From: Coriobacteriaceae bacterium
Lineage (GTDB): Bacteria; Actinomycetota; Coriobacteriia; Coriobacteriales; Atopobiaceae
Direction of reading: 5' to 3'
Assembly (NCBI GenBank): GCA_004557505.1
Contig: SFGZ01000004.1
Coordinates: 1-64,000, forward strand
Length of the DNA stretch: 64,000 nt
Shown: in pieces, positions 8,203 to 16,786 of the stretch
How positions within the stretch are numbered: the first letter of the stretch is position 1
How the letters are laid out: each line of letters opens with the position of its first letter
Made by a program: the position numbers and the translations under genes
Notes under the pieces: model-generated
The model's input: only the letters and a program-made list of their open reading frames with translations
Databases searched by the model: none
Told to the model about the DNA's origin: nothing

Positions 8203-10665
8203 ATGCGCGTTTCGTATGAGTGGCTCAAGGACATGGTGGACGTGCCCGAAGACCCCAAGGATCTGGTCAGCGAGTACACCCGCACCGGTACGGAGGTCGA
8301 GGGCGTAGAGCGCGTCGGCGCCGACCTCGACCTTGTCTACACGGCCCAGGTGGTGAGCAAGAAGCCGCATCCGGACTCCGACCACATGTGGCTCTGCCAG
8401 GTCTCCGTTGGCGACAAGAACGTGGACGAGAGCGGCAACCCCATGCCGCTACAGATCGTGTGCGGCGCCCAGAACTTCAACGAGGGCGACCATATCGTGA
8501 CCGCCATGATCGGCGCCGTGCTCCCCGGCGGCATGAAGATCAAGAAGTCCAAGCTCCGCGGGGTGGACTCCTGCGGCATGAACTGCTCCGAGCGCGAGCT
8601 TGGCCTGGGCAATGACCACGAAGGCATCATCGTCCTGCCGCCCGACGCGCCCGTGGGCATGCTCTACACGGACTACCTCGGCAGCTCCGACACCGTGATC
8701 GACTGCGAGATCACCCCCAACCGCCCGGACTGCCTCTCCATGGTTGGCATGGCGGTGGAGACCTCGGCCGTCCTCGATGAGGACACCCACATCGCGCTCC
8801 CCGCCGTCAAGGCCGAGAAGGGCCCGGACGCCCACGACCTTGTCGACGTGCGCATCGACGACGCGGAGCTGTGCGGCCGCTACACGGCCCGCGTGGTGCG
8901 CAACGTCAAGATTGGCCCCAGCCCCGAGTGGCTCGCGCGCCGCGTGATAGCCGCCGGCTCCAGGCCGATCAACAACGTGGTGGACGTTACCAACTACGTG
9001 ATGTACCTCACGGGCCAGCCGCTTCACGCCTTTGACCTGGGCAAGCTCCAGAAGCGCGAGGACGGCAGGCGCCACGTGGTGGTTCGCGCCGCCCGCGATG
9101 GCGAGCAGCTCACGACGCTCGACGGCAAGGAGCGCACGCTCACGCCCGACATGTGCGTCATCACCGACGGCGGCGAGGCGCCCATCGCGCTCGCCGGCGT
9201 CATGGGCGGCCTGGACTCCGAGATCGACGAGGCCACGACCGACGTCCTGCTCGAGAGCGCGACCTTCTCGCCCGGCCACACCTCTCGCACGAGCCGCAGC
9301 CTGGACCTCATGAGCGAGGCTTCCATCCGCTACGAGCGCCAGGTCGACGGCGCCGGTTGCGCGGACGTCTCCAACATCGCCGCGGCCCTCTTCGAGGAGT
9401 GCTGCTCGGCCGAGGTCTGCCCGGGTATCGTGGACGTCTATCCCGCGCCCGTGCCCGCTGCCGTGATCACCATGCGTCCCGCCCGCGTGCGCGCCCTTGC
9501 CGGTGCGGAGATCCCGGACGGCTTCATGGTCTCTCGTCTTAGGCGCCTTGGCTGCAAGGCCGAGCCCGCGGAAGGCGGCGCCTACACGGTGAGCGTCCCC
9601 ACCAACCGTCCCGACCTCACCCGCGAGATCGACCTCATCGAGGAGGTCATGCGCCTGTGGGGCGAGGGCGGCATTGCGCCCACGCTTCCCGCCGCGCGCA
9701 ACCACGCCGGCGGCCTGACCGTTGACCAGCAGCGCATTCGCAAGATTGGCCGGACGCTGCGCGCCTGCGGCCTCTCCGAGACCACCACGTACTGCTTTGC
9801 CGACGAGAACGACCTGGCCAGGCTGGGCATGGGCGAGGAGGGCCGCGGCACCCCCGTCAAGATCATCAACCCGCTTGTCGCCGACCAGGCCGAGATGCGC
9901 CGCTCGATTCTGCCGGGGCTCCTTCGCTCGGCGGCGTACAACCTGGACCACGGCGTTGACGCCGTGGCGCTCTACGAGATCGGCCGCGTCTTCCTCGGCC
10001 ACGAGAACAAGAGCCAGCCTGCCGAGCCCAGCTTCGTGTGCGGCGTGCTCTCGGGCCATCGCGACGACGAGTGGTGCCAGAAGTTCGATGACTACGACTT
10101 CTTTGACGCCAAGGGAGTGGTCGAGCAGCTTCTCTCGGAGCTTCGGGTGACAAAGGTGCGCTTCAAGGTGGCGGACCCCAAGGCCTACGGCTGGCTGCAG
10201 CCCGGCCGCGCGGCCGAGGTCTACGGCAACAAGGGCGAGCTCATGGGCTGGGTCGGCAACGTTCATCCCAAGGCGCTCGGGGCCTTTGGCGTCGACGCCC
10301 CCGTGGTCGCCTTCGAGCTCTCGGTCGAGTCGCTCCTGCGCCTTGCCCACCGGGAGCTGCCCTATGTGGACGTCCCCACGCTGCCCGGCGTCGACGTCGA
10401 CCTGGCCGTTGTCGTCGACGAGTCCGTGACCTGCGAGCAGCTCGAGCAGCGCATCAAGAGCGCCGGCGGCAAGCTTCTCGCCAACGTCCGCCTCTTCGAC
10501 GTCTACCGCGATCCCGTGCGTGTCGGCCCGGGCAAGAAGTCGATGGCGTTCTCGCTCACCTATCGCTCTGTCGACCACACGCTGACCTCCGAGGAGGTGG
10601 ACCGCGCCCACAGGAGGCTCGTGGACAAGGTCTGCCGCGCCACCGGCGGAGAGGTCCGCAGCTAG
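8203..10665 (+). CDS. pheT: Phenylalanyl-tRNA synthetase beta subunit
   Basis: An 820-residue beta chain of standard length. In order it has an N-terminal domain, an EMAP-like tRNA-binding domain (about 40-160, VVSKKPHPDSDHMWLCQVSV), the B3/B4 editing region (DCEITPNRPDCLSMVGMA; PINNVVDVTNYVMYLTGQPL), a B5 domain, a catalytic-like core and the C-terminal ferredoxin-fold anticodon-binding domain (VRLFDVYRDPVRVGPGKKSM). It edits misacylated Tyr-tRNA and helps bind tRNA-Phe. It follows pheS in the same operon. Confidence 0.97.
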   Translation: MRVSYEWLKDMVDVPEDPKDLVSEYTRTGTEVEGVERVGADLDLVYTAQVVSKKPHPDSDHMWLCQVSVGDKNVDESGNPMPLQIVCGAQNFNEGDHIVTAMIGAVLPGGMKIKKSKLRGVDSCGMNCSERELGLGNDHEGIIVLPPDAPVGMLYTDYLGSSDTVIDCEITPNRPDCLSMVGMAVETSAVLDEDTHIALPAVKAEKGPDAHDLVDVRIDDAELCGRYTARVVRNVKIGPSPEWLARRVIAAGSRPINNVVDVTNYVMYLTGQPLHAFDLGKLQKREDGRRHVVVRAARDGEQLTTLDGKERTLTPDMCVITDGGEAPIALAGVMGGLDSEIDEATTDVLLESATFSPGHTSRTSRSLDLMSEASIRYERQVDGAGCADVSNIAAALFEECCSAEVCPGIVDVYPAPVPAAVITMRPARVRALAGAEIPDGFMVSRLRRLGCKAEPAEGGAYTVSVPTNRPDLTREIDLIEEVMRLWGEGGIAPTLPAARNHAGGLTVDQQRIRKIGRTLRACGLSETTTYCFADENDLARLGMGEEGRGTPVKIINPLVADQAEMRRSILPGLLRSAAYNLDHGVDAVALYEIGRVFLGHENKSQPAEPSFVCGVLSGHRDDEWCQKFDDYDFFDAKGVVEQLLSELRVTKVRFKVADPKAYGWLQPGRAAEVYGNKGELMGWVGNVHPKALGAFGVDAPVVAFELSVESLLRLAHRELPYVDVPTLPGVDVDLAVVVDESVTCEQLEQRIKSAGGKLLANVRLFDVYRDPVRVGPGKKSMAFSLTYRSVDHTLTSEEVDRAHRRLVDKVCRATGGEVRS

Positions 10666-10700
10666 CGGGGGCTGCCCGCGCGCCGCAATGATGCACGCAC

Positions 10701-11375
10701 ATGCCTAGCTGGAACATACATACCGCCCACGTCGAGCGGCTCCTCCGCAGGGAGGGGGCCGCCCGGCTGGGCGTGAGCGACGTGAACGCCTTCCTGTTTG
10801 GCAACTTCCTGCCCGACGTCTACGTGGGCTATATGGTGCCGGTGCCCGCCGCGCGCCTGCGCGACTATAGCGAGACGCACTTCGCCGACGGAGGCACCAT
10901 TCCCACGCCGGATTACAGGGCGTTCTGGGAGCGCTTCGTTGCTGGCGATGGGGCGGCGGTTGCGGGCCCCGAGCACGACCTGGTGCTTGGCGCGTGGGCG
11001 CACCTCGTCTGCGATTGCGTGTACAATATGCGCACGCGATCGTACATCGCCTCCATCGGCGTGAAGCCCGGTGACGTCACCCGCAAGCGCAAGCAGCGCG
11101 ACTTTGCGCTCTTTGGCCGGACCTTCGACATCTCGCTGCGCCCGCGCGCGACGCCCGAGCTCATTGCCGCCTGCGCCGCGTATCCGCAGTACCCCGTGGT
11201 CGAGGAAGACGTGCGCGAGGCCGTTGCGGTGGCGGGGCGCATCGTGGACGAGAACCACGCAGGGCTCATCCGTAGCGTTCCCGCGTACGACCTGCTCACG
11301 CCGGAGCTTTTCTCGGCGGCGTCGGCCGAGGCGGATGAGACAATCATTGCCGGGCTCTGCCACCAAGGCCTGTAG
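10701..11375 (+). CDS. Putative zinc-dependent phospholipase C-like protein
   Basis: A 224-residue protein with spaced His/Asp motifs: NIHTAHVERLL at the N terminus, NAFLFGNFLPDVYVGYM, and GAWAHLVCDCVYN in the middle. This layout is that of proteins annotated as zinc-dependent phospholipase C family in many Gram-positive genomes. No signal peptide is visible, so a secreted phospholipase role is unlikely and the true substrate is unknown. It starts 35 bases after pheT and may be read through from that operon. The family call is moderate. Confidence 0.55.
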   Translation: MPSWNIHTAHVERLLRREGAARLGVSDVNAFLFGNFLPDVYVGYMVPVPAARLRDYSETHFADGGTIPTPDYRAFWERFVAGDGAAVAGPEHDLVLGAWAHLVCDCVYNMRTRSYIASIGVKPGDVTRKRKQRDFALFGRTFDISLRPRATPELIAACAAYPQYPVVEEDVREAVAVAGRIVDENHAGLIRSVPAYDLLTPELFSAASAEADETIIAGLCHQGL

Positions 11376-11936
11376 TTTGGTTCCTTACCTGGGACCTGAC
11401 GTTTTGCGTCGCCAATCTTGTGCCCGTTGTTGCTTGCGGCTCACCGTTCCGCAACCCGTGGAGACCAGCATGGGAATGGACGGTCGGATTCCATCGAACA
11501 TCCGGCCGTCTCTCCTGCCCCCGGTCTTCGAGGGACCCTTCCCGGTGGTCGTGGACTTGGACCGCGCATGGGGACGGCGGTGCCCGGGATACCCGAGCTG
11601 CGCGAGGACCCTAGACCACTTTTCGTGACGCGACCGTTGCGGTGTGTCCCGCGACACCTCTACGCCCCAAAACTTCTATGGACAGAGAAATCTGCGACTT
11701 AATTGCAGTGCCGAGAAAAGCTACGAGCAATCTACCTGCGGTTTTTCTTGTCGGCACACATGGCAAACTGCAATTAAGCCGCAGTTTTTCCTCTAGGGGG
11801 GCCAAGAGCGCCTCTCGCATCCCGTACAAATCCATACACGTCTGCGCAACGATTATCGCGTATGGTTGATGTGCTGGCGCGGCGCCCACCAGACGCCGTT
11901 TGCACGGGCGTCTCGCCCACGACGAGAGGAGTAGCG
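11376..11936. other. 560-base intergenic region
   Basis: No gene is supported. The first part (11376-11640) is GC-rich without recognisable protein similarity in any frame. The second part is AT-richer and contains the inverted repeat listed separately. The final 60 bases hold the GAGGAG ribosome-binding site of the glycosidase gene. Confidence 0.5.
11692..11784 (+). repeat. 93-base imperfect palindrome
   Basis: The outer arms CTGCGACTTAATTGCAG (11692-11708) and 11768-11784 pair with one mismatch. Further inside, GTGCCGA and TCGGCAC, and AAAA and TTTT, pair again with a bulge. The transcript would be one long stem with a loop near 11720-11741. It lies in AT-rich DNA with no gene, so it may be a small RNA, a regulatory leader or a palindromic mobile element. 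Confidence 0.5.
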
Positions 11937-13268
11937 ATGAGCTGGTACGAGCCATCCTTTGTCTACCAGGTCTATCCGCTGGGGCTGTGCGGCGCCCCGC
12001 ACGAGAACGACGGCATCGTGGTGCCGCGCCTGCGCAAGCTCGTCGACGGCGGCTGGGTCGACCACATGAGACGCCTCGGGGCAACCTGCCTCATGCTCAA
12101 CCCCGTCTTCCAGAGCCTCACGCACGGCTATGACACCACGGACTACACGACCGTGGACTGCCGCCTGGGCACCAACGACGACCTGCGCCTCGTTGTGGAT
12201 GCGTGCCACAAGGCGGGCATCCGCGTGCTGCTCGACGGCGTCTTCAACCACGTGGGCCGAGAGTTCTTTGCCTTCCGTGACGTGTGTGAGAGGGGCCAGC
12301 AGAGCCGCTATGCCGGCTGGTTCAACATCGACTGGGGCGGCGACAGCGAGTTCGGCGACGGCTTCGGCTACGAGACCTGGTCGGGCGTCCCCACGCTCGT
12401 GAAGCTCAACCACGGCAACTTCGAGCTCAATGACTACCTGGCCGACGTCATCTGTGGTTGGGTGCGCGACTTTGGCATCGACGGCCTGCGCCTGGACGTG
12501 GCCTACTGCCTTGACGGGGGATACCTTGGCTACCTGCGCCAGATTGCCGACGGCATCACGCGGGAGCGCGGCGAGAAGTTCGTCCTGGTGGGTGAGGCCA
12601 TGTTTGGCGACTACAACCAGTGGATGGGCGACGGCCTGTGCGACTCGGTGACCAACTACGAGGCCTACAAGGGCCTCTGGTCGAGCTTCAACAGCGCGAA
12701 CATGCACGAGGTGGCCTACGCGCTGGAGCGTCAGAGCGGCAATCAGCCCTGGGACCTCTACGCGGGCAAGCACCTGCTCGACTTTGTCGACAACCACGAC
12801 GTGCCGCGCATCGCGACCAAACTGGACGACAAGCGCCAGCTCAAGCCGCTCTACGGGCTGCTCTTCGCCATGTGCGGCGTGCCCTGCGTCTACTACGGCA
12901 GCGAGTGGGGCATCGAGGGCGAGCAGCGCTACGGCGACTACGAGCTGCGCCCCGCCCTGGACGCGCCGGAGTGGAACGACCTCACCGACTGGGTGGCCGC
13001 GCTGGCCCACGCGCGCGAGAAGAGCGACGCCATCGTGTGGGGTGACTACCGCGAGATGCAGTGCCAGCCGCAGCAGCTGGTCTTCCGGCGCAGCCATGGG
13101 CACGAGCGGGTCATCGTGGCGATAAACGCGGCGGCCGAGCCCGCCGTGGCGCACTTCGACGCCGGGTGCGGCCGCGCCGTCGACCTCATCTCCGGCGAGC
13201 CGCACGACTTCGGCGGCGGCTCGGAGCTGGCACCCTTCTCGGCGCACTGGTGGCTCTGCGAGCGATAG
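11937..13268 (+). CDS. GH13 alpha-amylase-family glycosidase
   Basis: A 443-residue cytoplasmic enzyme of glycoside hydrolase family 13, predicted to act on alpha-glucans or malto-oligosaccharides. The four conserved regions are present: DGVFNH, GLRLDVAY (nucleophile Asp), LVGEAMF (acid Glu) and DFVDNHD (stabilising Asp). It then has a short C-terminal beta domain. No signal peptide is seen. The ATG at 11937 follows GAGAGGAG. Exact specificity (amylase, glucosidase or glycosyltransfer) cannot be fixed. It converges with pyk across a shared terminator. Confidence 0.88.
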   Translation: MSWYEPSFVYQVYPLGLCGAPHENDGIVVPRLRKLVDGGWVDHMRRLGATCLMLNPVFQSLTHGYDTTDYTTVDCRLGTNDDLRLVVDACHKAGIRVLLDGVFNHVGREFFAFRDVCERGQQSRYAGWFNIDWGGDSEFGDGFGYETWSGVPTLVKLNHGNFELNDYLADVICGWVRDFGIDGLRLDVAYCLDGGYLGYLRQIADGITRERGEKFVLVGEAMFGDYNQWMGDGLCDSVTNYEAYKGLWSSFNSANMHEVAYALERQSGNQPWDLYAGKHLLDFVDNHDVPRIATKLDDKRQLKPLYGLLFAMCGVPCVYYGSEWGIEGEQRYGDYELRPALDAPEWNDLTDWVAALAHAREKSDAIVWGDYREMQCQPQQLVFRRSHGHERVIVAINAAAEPAVAHFDAGCGRAVDLISGEPHDFGGGSELAPFSAHWWLCER

Positions 13269-13294
13269 GCCACGGCGCTGCCGCCACGCCCAAG

Positions 13295-13331
13295 AAAGGC
13301 CGCCCCGGACTCCTCGCCCGGGGCGGCCTTT
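13295..13331. terminator. Bidirectional terminator between glycosidase and pyk
   Basis: AAAGGCCGCCCCGG and CCGGGGCGGCCTTT form a long perfect stem. A-rich and T-rich ends let it work for both converging genes. Confidence 0.9.
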
Positions 13332-13350
13332 GCAGAGCCGCGAGCAGACC

Positions 13351-14805
13351 CTACTGGACCTGCGCCACCATGGCCATGTTGGTGCTGGTGGTGTAGTCGC
13401 CCTGACGCGGGGAGGTCTGCGGATCTCCGGCGGTGATGACCACGATGTCGCCGGACTTCACGATATCGTTTGCCTTGGCAACGGTGAGGGCGTGGTAGAG
13501 CGTGTTGGAAAGCGAGCCCTGCTCAGTCGTCTTGAACGCATAGACGCCCCAGTAGAAGCAGGTTCGACGGATGGCCTCCTCGCTCGGGCTCATGGCGTAG
13601 AGCGGGATGCGGGGGCGGAAGTTGGACATGATGCGTGCGGTGCGGCCGGAGTGCGTGGGGCACAGGATGCACGTGGCGTCGACGCGGTCGGCCATCTCGA
13701 CGGCGGCAAAGCCTGTTGCTCCGTTCACGTTGCGCACGCCTCCACGGTCGTGATAGACATTGCGCTCCTCGAGGTAGCGCTCGGTCTCCTTGGCGATCTC
13801 GGCCATGGTGCGCACGGCGGCCACGGGGTACTTGCCGGCAGCGGTCTCGCCGGAGAGCATGACGCAGTCGGTGCCGTCATAGATGGCGTTGGCGACGTCG
13901 GTGACCTCGGCGCGCGTGGGGCGCGGGTTGCGGATCATCGAGTCGAGCATCTGCGTGGCGGTGATGACCGGCTTGTACGCGTTGTTGCACTTGCGGATGA
14001 TGGTTTTCTGGATGTGGGGCACCTCTGCCGCAGGAACCTCGACGCCCAGGTCACCACGGGCAACCATGATGCCGTCGGAGGCCTCGAGAATCTCGTCGAA
14101 GTTCTTGACGCCCACCGCGCTCTCGATCTTGGGGAAGATCTGGACGTGCGGGGCGCCCATCTCGACGCAGATGTCGCGAATCTGCTCGACTGCGGCGCCG
14201 TCGCGGATGAAGGACGCGGCGATGGCGTCGATGCCCAGCTCGCAGCCGAACATGATGTCCGCGCGGTCCTGGGCGGTGACGGAGGGCAGGCCGATGTTGA
14301 CGTTGGGGACGTTGACGCCCTTCCTCTCGCCGATCTCGCCGCCGTTGACGACCACGCAGTGGATGTCGGAGCCGTCCACGTGGTCGACCTCGAGGCCGAC
14401 GAGGCCGTCATCGATGAGGAGGATGGAACCCTTCTTGACCTCGCTGGGGAGGTTGAGGTAGTCGAGGGAGATGCGGTCGGCGTTGCCGTGGAAGTCCTCG
14501 CCGGTGGGGCGGGCGGTGACCACGATGGCGTCGCCGGCGTTGACGGTGACCTTCCTGCCATCCTCGAGAAGGCCGGTGCGAACCTCGGGGCCCTTGGTGT
14601 CGAGCATGGTGGCCACGGGGATTTTCAGCTCAGACGAGATGCGGCGAACGCGCTCGATCATCTGGCGGTGATAGTCGTGGCTGCCGTGGGAGAAGTTGAA
14701 GCGGGCGACGTTCATGCCGCTTTCGATGAGGGAACGAAGGACGTCGTCACTCTCGGTGGCGGGGCCCATCGTACACACGATCTTGGTTTTCTTGCTAAAT
14801 GCCAT
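13351..14805 (-). CDS. pyk: Pyruvate kinase
   Basis: A 484-residue glycolytic enzyme converting phosphoenolpyruvate and ADP to pyruvate and ATP. The N terminus KTKIVCTMGPATES, the ADP-site loop NFSHGSHDYH, the active-site segments (KGPEVRTG, IFPKIESAVGVKNFDEI, MVARGDLGVEVPAAEVP) and TDVANAIYDGTDCVMLSGETAAGKYP are all present, followed by the regulatory C domain. It is short of the extra phosphotransfer domain found in some Firmicutes. It lies 45 bases after the hydroxyacid dehydrogenase on the same strand, so the two probably form a fermentation operon. Confidence 0.96.
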   Translation of the reverse strand: MAFSKKTKIVCTMGPATESDDVLRSLIESGMNVARFNFSHGSHDYHRQMIERVRRISSELKIPVATMLDTKGPEVRTGLLEDGRKVTVNAGDAIVVTARPTGEDFHGNADRISLDYLNLPSEVKKGSILLIDDGLVGLEVDHVDGSDIHCVVVNGGEIGERKGVNVPNVNIGLPSVTAQDRADIMFGCELGIDAIAASFIRDGAAVEQIRDICVEMGAPHVQIFPKIESAVGVKNFDEILEASDGIMVARGDLGVEVPAAEVPHIQKTIIRKCNNAYKPVITATQMLDSMIRNPRPTRAEVTDVANAIYDGTDCVMLSGETAAGKYPVAAVRTMAEIAKETERYLEERNVYHDRGGVRNVNGATGFAAVEMADRVDATCILCPTHSGRTARIMSNFRPRIPLYAMSPSEEAIRRTCFYWGVYAFKTTEQGSLSNTLYHALTVAKANDIVKSGDIVVITAGDPQTSPRQGDYTTSTNMAMVAQVQ

Positions 14806-14850
14806 GGTTCTCCTTTTACCTGTTCCTCTTTGGTGCGGGTGTCTTTATGG

Positions 14851-15858
14851 CTAGCAGACGACGCTCCTGGGCAAAAACTCCCTGCCCGTCGCATACGCCT
14901 GCGCGTTGTCGAGCGTCACGCGGGCAATCTCGCTGAGGGCCTCCCTGGTGAAGAAGGCCTGGTGGGAGGTCATGACCACATTGGGGAACGAGCAGAAGCG
15001 CGCCGTGATGGAGCTGCCCAGGATCTGGTCCTCGCGGTCCTGGTAGACGTTGGCGTTCTCCTCCTCGTAGACGTCGAGGCCGGCGGCGCCTATCTTGCCC
15101 GAGCGGATGCCGCGGATGAGCGCGTTGGAGTCGACCAGCGCGCCGCGGCCGGTGTTCACGAAGATCACGCCGTCCTTCATCTTGGCGATGGAGTCGTCGT
15201 TGATCATGTGATAGCTCTCCTCGTTGAGGAAGGCGTGCAGCGAGATGAGGTCAGAGCGGCGGTACAGCTCGTCGTAGTCGACGTACTCGTCGACCACGCG
15301 CTCCTCGTCCACGAGCTTCTGGTTGGGGTAGAGGTCGGCACCCAGGACGTGCATGCCGAAGCCCTTGCAGATGCGGCAGAGCGCGGCGCCGATGCGGCCG
15401 GTGCCGACGATGCCGGCGGTCTTGCCGTGCAGCGTGACGCCGACCAGCCCGGAGAGGTCGAAGTTGTTCTCGCGCACGCGGATGTAGCCCTTGTGGATGC
15501 GGCGGTTTGCGCAGAGGGCAAGGCCCATGGCGTGCTCGGCGATGGCCTCGGGGGAGTAGGCGGGGACACGGGTGACCTTCATGCCAAGGTCCTTGGCGAC
15601 CGCGACGTTCACGGCGTCAAAGCCCGCGCAGCGCATGAGGACGAGCTTTATGCCAAAGCCGGCGAGAATCTCGAGGGTCATGGCGCCGCAGTCGGAGTTC
15701 ACAAAGGCGCAGATCGCGTCATAGCCGCGGGCCAGGGCGGCGGTCATGGGATTGAGGTTGGTCTCGATGAAGTCGATCTGGACGTCCGGGTAGTCCTTGA
15801 GCTCTTTGGTGAAGGAATCCCTGTCGTAGCTGGCGGTTCCGTAGAACAGAATCTTCAT
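14851..15858 (-). CDS. D-isomer 2-hydroxyacid dehydrogenase, probably D-lactate dehydrogenase
   Basis: A 335-residue NAD-dependent dehydrogenase. The nucleotide-binding motif is GIVGTGRIGAALCRICKGFG (around 150), with the substrate Arg region VFVNTGRGALVD, then a catalytic Glu segment and the His in VVMTSHQAFFT. The opening MKILFYGTASYDRDSFTKEL resembles D-lactate dehydrogenases. The start at 15858 has GGAAAGGAC upstream. The co-directional pyruvate kinase 45 bases downstream supports a role in reducing pyruvate to D-lactate; other 2-ketoacids are possible. Confidence 0.88.
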   Translation of the reverse strand: MKILFYGTASYDRDSFTKELKDYPDVQIDFIETNLNPMTAALARGYDAICAFVNSDCGAMTLEILAGFGIKLVLMRCAGFDAVNVAVAKDLGMKVTRVPAYSPEAIAEHAMGLALCANRRIHKGYIRVRENNFDLSGLVGVTLHGKTAGIVGTGRIGAALCRICKGFGMHVLGADLYPNQKLVDEERVVDEYVDYDELYRRSDLISLHAFLNEESYHMINDDSIAKMKDGVIFVNTGRGALVDSNALIRGIRSGKIGAAGLDVYEEENANVYQDREDQILGSSITARFCSFPNVVMTSHQAFFTREALSEIARVTLDNAQAYATGREFLPRSVVC

Positions 15859-16100
15859 CGTCGTCCTTTCCTCGAAACCCCGTAGAATCAATCCCGCATG
15901 CGTTCACATGCCCCTCAAGTCTACCGCATGGAAAAGATGCCGTGGGGCATGCCCATCCTTTCCCAATAACAACCCGGGCGCAGGGGCGTAAAGTGGGTGA
16001 GGCTTTCCGAGCAAGGCGTCATGGGCGAGAAGCGCGGCGAGAGCACGTATAACCCCACGTCGGGTGACGTGGGCGCACACGTAGCAGGAGAGGAGCGAGC

Positions 16101-16589
16101 ATGATTTACGATGGACTCGAGGCGCGAAACCGGTATAGGGGCCTCTCGAAGGGCCTCGACGTTCTCTTCGACTGGCTTGACGACAATGACCCGTCGAAGC
16201 TGCCATTGGGCAAGACCCAGATCTTGGGCGACAAGGTCTTTGCCAACGTGATGGAGGCGAAGACCCGCAAGCTCGAGGACGCGCAGTTCGAGGCTCACCA
16301 CAAGTACATGGACGTCCAGATTGACCTCGAGGGCTGCGAGCGCTTCATGACGACGGCGGGGGAGGTCGTCCCCACGGGTGCTTTCGACGAGGCGACCGAC
16401 GGAGGCTATTGCCAGGCGGCGCCGGACAACCACGATCTTCTCGAGGGCTCGCTTGGGCAGGGGCGCTTCGTGATCTTCATGGTTGGCGAGCCGCACATGC
16501 CCAATCTCGTGGCAGGCGGGCAGGAGGTTGGCCCCATCAAGAAGATCTGCTTCAAGGTCCTCGGCGACCGGCTCTGGGACGGGGCATAG
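16101..16589 (+). CDS. YhcH/YjgK/YiaL-family protein
   Basis: A 162-residue cupin-like protein of the DUF386/EbgC family. The conserved HHKYMDVQIDLEGCERF and FVIFMVGEPHMPNL segments carry the metal-binding His/Glu residues. Relatives are linked with sialic acid or beta-galactoside use, probably as sugar anomerases or hydrolases. Here no sugar genes are adjacent, so the substrate is open. The start ATG follows GGAGAGGAGCG. It is transcribed away from the lactate dehydrogenase gene. Confidence 0.85.
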   Translation: MIYDGLEARNRYRGLSKGLDVLFDWLDDNDPSKLPLGKTQILGDKVFANVMEAKTRKLEDAQFEAHHKYMDVQIDLEGCERFMTTAGEVVPTGAFDEATDGGYCQAAPDNHDLLEGSLGQGRFVIFMVGEPHMPNLVAGGQEVGPIKKICFKVLGDRLWDGA

Positions 16590-16627
16590 CGCTTTGTGTC
16601 TGCCAGTCGAGAAATAATGTAGCCCTT

Positions 16628-16669
16628 CTTACCCTCCGCGCCCGTCTCAAGCGGGAGGCGGAGGGTAAG
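16628..16669 (+). terminator. Long stem-loop before the P-type ATPase
   Basis: CTTACCCTCCGC (16628-16639) pairs perfectly with 16658-16669, with a nested CCCG/CGGG stem in the loop. It stands 38 bases after the yhcH-like stop and 118 before the ATPase start. No T-run follows, so it may be a terminator or a leader structure of the ATPase mRNA. Confidence 0.45.
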
Positions 16670-16786
16670 ATAGGAACGTTCTCTGCCCATGCGCCCGGCA
16701 TGGCAGCCTTGGTGAGCCCTTGCCCCTCCTGGGGAATTATGATCGGGCATCAATCTGCTGGGCGCCGATGACCCCAGGAGGAAGAA

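Noticed and set aside
11420..11702. Several frames of 60-95 codons in the gap before the glycosidase
   Set aside because: No ribosome-binding sites, no similarity and mutually overlapping frames.
13330..15885. An 851-codon plus-strand frame
   Set aside because: It runs antisense to pyk and the dehydrogenase gene, which have clear motifs; the Val/Asp/Gly/His-rich product is a compositional shadow.
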